Source: Campylobacterales bacterium
Lineage (GTDB): Bacteria > Campylobacterota > Campylobacteria > Campylobacterales > JAADDG01
Reading direction: 5' to 3'
Length of the DNA stretch: 7,445 bases
NCBI GenBank assembly: GCA_027009865.1
Contig: JALVCR010000269.1
Coordinates: 1 to 7,445, forward strand
This document shows, one piece after another, positions 1-5,343 of the stretch. Position numbers and translations under genes: made by a program. The notes under the pieces were generated by a model. That model ran no database searches. It was not told where the DNA came from and was given only the letters and a program-made list of their open reading frames with translations. How positions within the stretch are numbered: position 1 is the first letter of the stretch; the number at the start of each line of letters is the position of its first letter.

Positions 1-1
1 T

Positions 2-400
2 AGAACTCCTATAAAAGACCCGATAGATTTGGTATTTATCTTTTGGGCAATATCAGTTGGTATCGCTAACGGAGTTGGCTACTTTAATATATCGATAATA
101 GGCTCTTTGTTAATTACAATAGCCCTGTTTGCTATGAACAAAACCCCCTCTTTGGAAAAGCCATATCTTTTGGTTATGCAAATTCCTCATCAATTAAGCG
201 AAGATGAGATTATATCTTTAATAAAAAGAGAAACGGCCGGATATGAGATGAAATCAAAAACAATAAATCCTTCCTATTATGAGATAACAAGCGAAGTTAG
301 ATTAAAAAACGAAGACTCCTCCTTTTTAAAAGAGTTGCACGAAAGAGGCGTATCTAAAGCTACTTTAATCTCTTACAGCGGGGATTTGGAACAGGCATGA
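2..400 (+). CDS. DUF4956 family membrane protein, C-terminal part (5' end outside window)
   Basis: The frame is open from base 2 to the TGA at 398-400, giving the last 132 residues of a protein that begins upstream of the window. A TTG at 29 could be read as a start, but the codons before it (RTPIKDPIDLVF) match the conserved loop of DUF4956 proteins, so the gene very probably continues leftwards. Two hydrophobic segments follow that loop (about fragment residues 10-27 and 31-48, the first with FWAISVGIANG). After them comes a roughly 75-residue soluble tail whose alternating pattern, ending in GVSKATLIS, resembles a small ferredoxin-like or ACT-like fold. The family is a multi-pass inner-membrane protein of unknown biochemical role; I recall it often near VTC-type polyphosphate polymerase genes, which cannot be checked here. 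It overlaps the next gene by four bases (ATGA), so it belongs to the polysaccharide operon. Family assignment is fairly sure; function is not known. Confidence 0.8.
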   Translation, partial: RTPIKDPIDLVFIFWAISVGIANGVGYFNISIIGSLLITIALFAMNKTPSLEKPYLLVMQIPHQLSEDEIISLIKRETAGYEMKSKTINPSYYEITSEVRLKNEDSSFLKELHERGVSKATLISYSGDLEQA

Positions 401-1227
401 GGATTGCTTTTTTTTTGCTTCTTTGCATAAATCTATTTTCTTACGATTTTAGATACTCTATCTCTCAAAAAGAGGCTAAAAATATTTTTTATTTTTTGGA
501 AAAATTTGATTTTAAAAAGGTTCTGCCCGAAGATTGGGAGATAGAGAAGAAGGAAAAAAGCTATAAAATCAGATATTTTGATACAGACGATAAAAAAATT
601 TTAAAACAAAAATCAATTTGCGCCATAAAAGAGTATGGAAAAAACAAAAAATTTGTAATACTTGACAACACGGTTTTTAAAACCAAAATATATAGAAAAC
701 AGAAAACTTTGAAAGATAAACACCCCCTTTTTGGAATTATCAAAAGAAAAGAGAGAGAGCTTTTTAAGGAGAAGTTAAAAAAATTAGGGGTTAACGACCC
801 TTTACTGTTAAAAAATATATTTAACCTTATAAAATTAGAGTGGCAAATCGTTATATTAAAAGATAATCAAAAACTTGCTATTTTATCACTTCAGAAAACT
901 ATTTTTAATGAGTCTCCATTTAATAAGGAGTATTTTCAAATATTTTTTACTATAAGCCAAAAAGATATAAAAGAAGAGGATTTGAAAACTTTAAACAAAA
1001 TTTCTCTTAATATCGAAAAAGAGATAAAATCAAATAATAAAAAGCTTAAAAAAGAGAATTGTCCAAATAATTATGTATGCGATTATGAGAAACTAAAAGA
1101 TGATTTTTTCTTTAGGTTTGCCGTAGAGAGAGGACTTGTTTTTTATCTGCTTTATATTTTTGCACTATCCTTGATTTTTGCGGCGCCTTTACTGATTATA
1201 AAAATTAAAAAAGAGGTAACTTTATGA
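397..1227 (+). CDS. Unrecognised exported protein with C-terminal membrane anchor (276 aa)
   Basis: I do not recognise a family. The N-terminus (residues 1-15, MRIAFFLLLCINLFS) looks like a short signal peptide with possible cleavage after Ser15. Residues 16-245 are highly charged and Lys-rich, with amphipathic stretches but no catalytic motif I can name. Residues 246-268 form one strong transmembrane helix followed by a basic tail (KIKKEVTL), which predicts a periplasmic body anchored in the inner membrane with the C-terminus inside. Cysteines are few: Cys10 in the signal peptide, Cys75, and the closely spaced pair Cys222 and Cys228 just before the anchor, which could form a disulfide. The ATG overlaps the DUF4956 stop (ATGA, 397-400) and the TGA overlaps the gmd start (ATGA, 1224-1227), so it is locked between the two. 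No strong Shine-Dalgarno precedes it, suggesting translation by re-initiation from the DUF4956 gene. A role linked to the DUF4956 protein or to glycan assembly is inferred from position only. Confidence 0.8.
   Translation: MRIAFFLLLCINLFSYDFRYSISQKEAKNIFYFLEKFDFKKVLPEDWEIEKKEKSYKIRYFDTDDKKILKQKSICAIKEYGKNKKFVILDNTVFKTKIYRKQKTLKDKHPLFGIIKRKERELFKEKLKKLGVNDPLLLKNIFNLIKLEWQIVILKDNQKLAILSLQKTIFNESPFNKEYFQIFFTISQKDIKEEDLKTLNKISLNIEKEIKSNNKKLKKENCPNNYVCDYEKLKDDFFFRFAVERGLVFYLLYIFALSLIFAAPLLIIKIKKEVTL
1211..1216 (+). promoter_or_regulatory. Ribosome binding site of gmd
   Basis: AAGAGG lies seven bases before the gmd ATG at 1224, inside the last codons of the preceding gene. It is one of the best Shine-Dalgarno matches in the operon and supports independent initiation at gmd in addition to coupling through the ATGA overlap. 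Confidence 0.65.
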
Positions 1228-2258
1228 AAAAAGCTTTTATTACAGGAATAACTGGGCAAGACGGAGCATATTTAGCCGAAATTTTGCTTGAGAGAGGATA
1301 TGAGGTTTACGGCTCTTTTAGAAGGAGCAGTTCGGTTAATTTTTGGAGAATAGAGGAGCTTGGTATAATAAACGATAAAAAGCTTCATTTAGTAGAGCAT
1401 GATTTAACCGATCTCTCAAATACAATCAGACTGATTGACAAAATAAAACCAGACGAGATATACAATCTCGCTGCTCAAAGCTTTGTTGGGGTATCTTTTG
1501 AGCAGCCAATAGCCACAGGAGAGATTACAGGGCTTGGCGCGGTAAATCTTTTGGAAGCGATAAGGATAGTTGATAGATCTATAAAATTTTATCAAGCCTC
1601 AACTTCGGAGATGTTTGGAAAAGTTCAAAGCATACCTCAAAACGAAAACACACCCTTTTATCCAAGAAGCCCTTATGCCGCAGCCAAACTTTATGCCCAC
1701 TGGATGACTGTAAATTATAGAGAATCTTACAATATTTTTGCCTGCAGCGGGATACTTTTCAATCACGAATCCCCTCTTAGAGGCTTGGAGTTTGTTACAA
1801 GAAAGATAACTGACGCTGTTTCCAAAATCAAATTAAATCTTTGCGATAAATTGGAACTTGGAAATTTGGACGCAAAGAGAGACTGGGGATATGCAAGAGA
1901 GTATGTAGAGGGGATGTATCTAATGCTTCAAAACGATGTTTGCGATACATATGTTCTTGCTACAAACAAAACTCAAAGCGTAAGGGATTTTGTTACTTTG
2001 GCGTTTGAGATAGTCGGAATAGAGATTGAGTGGAGAGGAGAGGGGATAGAAGAGAAGGGATATGATAAAAAAAGCAAAAAAGTTTTGGTAGAGGTAAATC
2101 CAAAGTTCTATAGACCTGCTGAAGTGGATCTTTTGATAGGAGATGCAAGCAAAGCAAAAAGAGTTCTTGGATGGGAGGCTAAAACTCCTCTTAAAGAGAT
2201 TTGCAAAATGATGGTCGAAGCAGATCTTAGAAGAAACGAGGATAAACGTGTATTCTAA
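1224..2258 (+). CDS. gmd: GDP-mannose 4,6-dehydratase
   Basis: This enzyme converts GDP-D-mannose to GDP-4-dehydro-6-deoxy-D-mannose in the cytoplasm, the entry step for GDP-D-rhamnose, GDP-L-fucose, GDP-perosamine and GDP-6-deoxy-talose. The 344-residue protein is an extended short-chain dehydrogenase. It has the NADP-binding glycine motif with the Gmd-specific GQDG (Gly8, Gly11, Gly14, with Q12-D13) and FRRSSS at 32-37. The catalytic set is Thr127 and Glu129 in STSEMFG, with Tyr151 and Lys155 in YAAAKLYAHW. Downstream are the substrate-binding FNHESP (179-184), the KRDWGYAREYV stretch, and RPAEVDLL near the C-terminus. All key residues are present, so it should be active. It is somewhat shorter than the roughly 370-residue E. 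coli enzyme, within the range of compact bacterial Gmd. It overlaps the previous gene by four bases and the next by eleven. The adjacent reductase suggests the GDP-keto sugar is reduced at once rather than epimerised to fucose. Confidence 0.96.
   Translation: MKKAFITGITGQDGAYLAEILLERGYEVYGSFRRSSSVNFWRIEELGIINDKKLHLVEHDLTDLSNTIRLIDKIKPDEIYNLAAQSFVGVSFEQPIATGEITGLGAVNLLEAIRIVDRSIKFYQASTSEMFGKVQSIPQNENTPFYPRSPYAAAKLYAHWMTVNYRESYNIFACSGILFNHESPLRGLEFVTRKITDAVSKIKLNLCDKLELGNLDAKRDWGYAREYVEGMYLMLQNDVCDTYVLATNKTQSVRDFVTLAFEIVGIEIEWRGEGIEEKGYDKKSKKVLVEVNPKFYRPAEVDLLIGDASKAKRVLGWEAKTPLKEICKMMVEADLRRNEDKRVF
2238..2242 (+). promoter_or_regulatory. Ribosome binding site deciding the GTG start of the reductase gene
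   Basis: GAGGA stands five bases before the GTG at 2248. In the reductase frame an in-frame TGA sits at 2209-2211 and no ATG, GTG or TTG occurs between it and 2248, while the nucleotide-binding glycine motif begins only ten residues after the GTG. GTG is therefore the only plausible start. Confidence 0.65.
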
Positions 2259-3132
2259 AAGGGTTTTAATTACCGGAATAGACGGATTTACCGGAAAACA
2301 TCTTGAAGAGAGTTTAAAAAGGGACGGATTTGAGGTTTTTGGGATAGTTTTAAAAAATAGCAAAAACAAAAACCATTTCGTATGCGATATAAGAGATTTC
2401 GAAAGTTTAAAAAAGATAATAGATAAAATAAAACCAAATTATGTCTTTCATTTAGCCGGAATCTCTTTTGTGGGAGAGACGGATTTAAAAAAGATTTTTG
2501 AAGTAAACCTCTTTGGAAGCGTAAATTTGCTTGATAGCCTAAAAGGGTCAAAAGATATAAAAAAGATTTTATTATCAAGCAGCGCAAATATTTACGGAAA
2601 TCAAGAAAAAGAGATTTTGGACGAATCTTTATGCCCAAATCCCCAAAACCCCTACGCAAACAGCAAAAACGCAATGGAAAACGCCGCTAAAAGCTATTTT
2701 GAAGATTTAAATATAATTATAACAAGGCCTTTTAACTATATAGGAAAATATCAAAACGAAAATTTCGTAATTCCAAAAATCGTAAAACATTTTAAAGAAA
2801 AAAGAGAAGTTATAGAGCTTGGGGATATTGACGTAAAAAGAGAGTTTAACGATGTAAGATTTGTTATAGAGTGCTATAAAAGATTGATGTTTAGCAATGT
2901 CAAAAATCAAATAGTAAATGTATGCACAGGAAAAGCCGTCTCTTTAAGAGAAGTTTTAAAAGTATTTGAAGAAATTTTCGGATATGAGATAAAGGTGGTT
3001 AAAAATGAGAAATTTATTAGAAAAAATGAGATAAAAGTTTTAAAAGGCTCTTTTAAAAAACTATTTTCTTTGATAGAGAAACCTAAAATCTACTCTTTAA
3101 AAGAGACTTTAAGAGAGATCATTGAAGCCTAA
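2248..3132 (+). CDS. rmd: GDP-4-dehydro-6-deoxy-D-mannose reductase-like SDR (probable GDP-D-rhamnose synthesis)
   Basis: This 294-residue extended short-chain dehydrogenase most likely reduces the 4-keto group of the Gmd product to give GDP-D-rhamnose. Visible features are the NAD(P)-binding motif TGIDGFTGKHL (Gly10, Gly13, Gly16) and the catalytic triad Ser112 (SSSANIYG), Tyr136 and Lys140 (YANSK). RPFNYIGKYQ follows in the substrate region, with a variable C-terminal domain. The start is GTG, fixed by an upstream in-frame stop and by the family N-terminus. It overlaps gmd by eleven bases and the following glycosyltransferase gene by eleven. The size and the place right after gmd match the gmd-rmd pair of D-rhamnose loci such as the Pseudomonas A-band cluster. 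A GDP-6-deoxy-D-talose-forming enzyme (Tld type) differs only in reduction stereochemistry and cannot be excluded. GDP-fucose synthase is less likely, because that enzyme is longer (about 310-320 residues) with a different epimerase motif set. Family is certain; exact product is inferred. Confidence 0.82.
   Translation: MYSKRVLITGIDGFTGKHLEESLKRDGFEVFGIVLKNSKNKNHFVCDIRDFESLKKIIDKIKPNYVFHLAGISFVGETDLKKIFEVNLFGSVNLLDSLKGSKDIKKILLSSSANIYGNQEKEILDESLCPNPQNPYANSKNAMENAAKSYFEDLNIIITRPFNYIGKYQNENFVIPKIVKHFKEKREVIELGDIDVKREFNDVRFVIECYKRLMFSNVKNQIVNVCTGKAVSLREVLKVFEEIFGYEIKVVKNEKFIRKNEIKVLKGSFKKLFSLIEKPKIYSLKETLREIIEA
3111..3118 (+). promoter_or_regulatory. Purine-rich ribosome binding site deciding a TTG start
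   Basis: AAGAGAGA precedes the TTG at 3122. In the glycosyltransferase frame a TAA lies at 3110-3112 and the only start-type codon between it and the conserved N-terminus is this TTG; the next in-frame ATG would remove about 77 residues, including the N-terminal GTGIGRY-type motif. Confidence 0.5.
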
Positions 3133-4249
3133 AATAGCTATAGATGCGATAGCTCTCTTGAGTGCGTTTACCGGCATAGGAAGATACGCTTATGAGATAT
3201 CTAAAAGAGCGGAAAAAAAAGAGGAGTTTGATACAAAGTTTTATTACGGTTTTTTTTCAAAAAAACTAATCTCCAAAAACAGCTCCTATAAACATATAAA
3301 ATCCTCCTTTTTGAAAAACTCTTTTTTAAAAAAAGCTCTCAAAAAAGCCTTGATGTTTTATACTAAGAACTTCTATAAAGAAAATTTTGATCTATATTGG
3401 CAGCCAAACTACATTCCAAGCCCTGTTGTAAAATCAAAAAGATGCATAGTCTCCGTTCACGATTTCTCTTTTATCTTAAATCCCTCTTGGCATCCAAAAG
3501 AGAGAATAGACTATTTTGAGAAGAATTTTTTTAAAAATATTAAAAGAGCTGATAGAATAATAACAGGTTCAAACTATACAAAAGAGGAGATAAAAAAGTA
3601 TATCTCTTTTGACGAGAATAAAATAGATGTAATCTATCACGGAGTAAATCACTCTCTTTATAAAAGATATGAGAAATCTTTGCTTGAGAGTTTCAAAAAA
3701 GAAAACCGCCTGCCTGATAGGTTTTTTCTTTTTGTCGGAAGCATAGAGCCAAGAAAAAATCTATCATATCTTCTTAGAGTCTATCTTGATTTGCCCTCAT
3801 ATATCAAAAAAGATTATAAACTCGTAATAGCGGGCTTTAAGGGATGGGAGAATGAGAGAATAAAAGAGATTTTGGAAAAAGAGAGAGAAAATATTTTTTA
3901 TATGGGATATCTTGACGATTTGCATCTTGCTTTTTTGTATAATTTAGCTTTTTGTTTTATATATCCGTCTTTATATGAGGGATTTGGCATTCCGCCTCTT
4001 GAGGCTATGGCTTGCAAAACGCCCGTTATCACTTCAAAAGTAGCTTCTATGCCGGAAGTTTGCAAAGATGCGGCATTATACATTGATCCAAGAAATGAAG
4101 ATAGTTTAAGAAAAGAGATTTTAAGAGTTATAGAGAATGATAAGATAAAAGAGGCTTTGATAGAGAAAGGATATAATAGATCAAAAGAGTTTACATGGGA
4201 GAATTCTTTTAAAAAGCATTTTGAAATTTTTAAAAAAGAGGTTTTATGA
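3122..4249 (+). CDS. GT4-family glycosyltransferase, MtfB-like (possible mannosyl/D-rhamnosyltransferase)
   Basis: This 375-residue cytoplasmic or membrane-associated enzyme has the GT-B architecture of family GT4 and should transfer a sugar from a nucleotide donor to a lipid-linked glycan. The N-terminal domain begins with IAIDAIALLSAFTGIGRYAYE (Gly18, Gly20, Arg21), typical of the MtfB/WbpY-like branch, and has the VHDFSF loop (His113, Asp114). The C-terminal Rossmann domain has VGSIEPRKN (Glu209, Arg211, Lys212 for donor phosphate binding) and the EX7E motif at Glu286 and Glu294 (EGFGIPPLE), followed by AMACKTPVITS and the MPEV strand. All expected residues are present. The start is TTG, overlapping the reductase gene by eleven bases; the stop overlaps the next start as ATGA. 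Members of this branch often use GDP-mannose or GDP-rhamnose, which fits the gmd-rmd pair upstream, but the donor and linkage cannot be read from sequence. Confidence 0.9.
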   Translation: MKPKIAIDAIALLSAFTGIGRYAYEISKRAEKKEEFDTKFYYGFFSKKLISKNSSYKHIKSSFLKNSFLKKALKKALMFYTKNFYKENFDLYWQPNYIPSPVVKSKRCIVSVHDFSFILNPSWHPKERIDYFEKNFFKNIKRADRIITGSNYTKEEIKKYISFDENKIDVIYHGVNHSLYKRYEKSLLESFKKENRLPDRFFLFVGSIEPRKNLSYLLRVYLDLPSYIKKDYKLVIAGFKGWENERIKEILEKERENIFYMGYLDDLHLAFLYNLAFCFIYPSLYEGFGIPPLEAMACKTPVITSKVASMPEVCKDAALYIDPRNEDSLRKEILRVIENDKIKEALIEKGYNRSKEFTWENSFKKHFEIFKKEVL

Positions 4250-5343
4250 GAGTCGCTTTGATTCACGATTGGCTTTATACAAAAGGGGGAGCCGAGAAGG
4301 TTTTGGAGGCTTTCATAGAGATTTTTCCAAATGCCGATCTGTTTACTCTTGTATGCCACCTTCCCGAAAATGAGAGAGATTTTTTAAAAAATGTCAAAAT
4401 CAATACCTCTTTTTTGCAAAATATTCCATTATCTAAAAAATATTTCAAACATTTCCTGCCCCTTTTTCCGATGGCTATAGAGAGCTTTGATTTAAGAGAT
4501 TACGATCTTGTTATATCCTCTTCATACGCTGTGGCAAAAGGGGTTTTATCAACTCCCGAGCAGATTCATATAAGTTACTGTCACTCTCCTATAAGATATG
4601 CTTGGGATATGTATCACACATATATAAAAGAGCATAATATAAAGGGAGTTAAGGGGGTATTTATAAAATATACCCTTCATAAAATCAGAATCTGGGATGT
4701 AATCTCTTCAAATAGAGTGGACTATTTTATCGCAAACTCCAATTTTGTCAAAAAGAGAATCTCAAAATTTTATAAAAGAGACTCTACAGTGATAAATCCT
4801 TTCGCAGATACCGAAAAATTTAAATTTTTTGCTAAAAAAGAGGATTTTTATCTAACAGCTTCAAGACTTGTTCCATACAAAAAAGTAAAATTAATCGTAA
4901 AAGCTTTCAATGAAAACAAAAAAAAACTTATTGTAATAGGAGAAGGCGAAGAGCTTAAAGAGATAAAAAAAATAGCTAAAAAAAATGTGGAAGTTTTGGG
5001 ATACAGGGAAGATAGAGAGTTAATTTATTATATGCAAAGGGCAAAAGCTTTTGTTTATGCGGCCTTAGAGGATTTTGGAATAGTTCCAATAGAGGCTCTC
5101 TCTTGCGGCACTCCGGTTATATGTTATGCAAGAGGCGGAGTTTTAGACAGTGTAAAGAATAAAATAAACGGAATTTTTTTCTATGACCAAAGTATAGAGG
5201 CGATAAATAGGGCGATAGAGGATTTTGAAAAAAGCGAGTTTGATTATGAAAAAATCTCAAAAGATGCCCAAAAATTCTCAAAAGAGAATTTCAAAAAAGA
5301 GATAAAAAACTTTATAGAAGAGAAAACCAATGTCCGTTTATAG
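4246..5343 (+). CDS. GT4-family glycosyltransferase, WbaZ-like
   Basis: This 365-residue GT-B enzyme looks like a WbaZ-type retaining glycosyltransferase; the founding member is a mannosyltransferase of O-antigen synthesis. The N-terminus reads VALIHDWLYTKGGAEKVLEA (His7-Asp8-Trp9, Gly14-Gly15-Ala16-Glu17), very typical of the group. SYCHSPIRYAWDMY (110-123) is the other diagnostic block. The donor domain has ASRLVPYKK (Arg207, Lys212) and EX7E at Glu275 and Glu283 (EDFGIVPIE), followed by ALSCGTPVI and ARGGVLD. AAGAGG lies four bases before the ATG, which overlaps the preceding stop as ATGA. The 3' end overlaps the next gene by fourteen bases. Given gmd and rmd in the same operon, the donor is plausibly GDP-mannose or GDP-D-rhamnose (inference). 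Codons 225-227 lie in an A9 run with two A8 runs shortly after, so the gene may be prone to slippage. Family assignment is firm; substrate is not. Confidence 0.92.
   Translation: MRVALIHDWLYTKGGAEKVLEAFIEIFPNADLFTLVCHLPENERDFLKNVKINTSFLQNIPLSKKYFKHFLPLFPMAIESFDLRDYDLVISSSYAVAKGVLSTPEQIHISYCHSPIRYAWDMYHTYIKEHNIKGVKGVFIKYTLHKIRIWDVISSNRVDYFIANSNFVKKRISKFYKRDSTVINPFADTEKFKFFAKKEDFYLTASRLVPYKKVKLIVKAFNENKKKLIVIGEGEELKEIKKIAKKNVEVLGYREDRELIYYMQRAKAFVYAALEDFGIVPIEALSCGTPVICYARGGVLDSVKNKINGIFFYDQSIEAINRAIEDFEKSEFDYEKISKDAQKFSKENFKKEIKNFIEEKTNVRL

Noticed and set aside
424..426. Cys10 of the unknown exported protein as a lipoprotein cysteine
   Set aside because: The residue before it is Leu, not the small residue needed for a lipobox, and the Cys lies in the middle of the hydrophobic core.
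561..743. Minus-strand 60-codon hydrophobic open frame
   Set aside because: It is the complement of a Lys-rich coding stretch, which automatically gives Phe/Leu-rich sequence; no independent signal.
1920..2369. Minus-strand open frame of 149 codons across the gmd/reductase junction
   Set aside because: It lies opposite two well-supported coding genes, its translation is rich in Ser/Phe/Leu without motifs, and the overlap is explained by purine-rich coding on the + strand.
2711..2716. TATAAT in the reductase gene
   Set aside because: No TGn extension, no -35, and it lies in an AT-only coding stretch (NIIIT), so chance is the simplest explanation.
2288..2910. Two further minus-strand open frames within the reductase gene
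   Set aside because: Both are complements of a clear SDR coding sequence with no ribosome site or domain signature.
3250..3265. T8 run followed by A7, a small perfect inverted repeat
   Set aside because: It lies inside coding sequence (GFFSKKL) and has no GC base pairs; it is expected by chance in such AT-rich DNA.
3898..4359. Minus-strand open frame of 153 codons opposite the two glycosyltransferases
   Set aside because: It covers the conserved EX7E region of one gene and the conserved N-terminus of the next, and has no recognisable protein features of its own.
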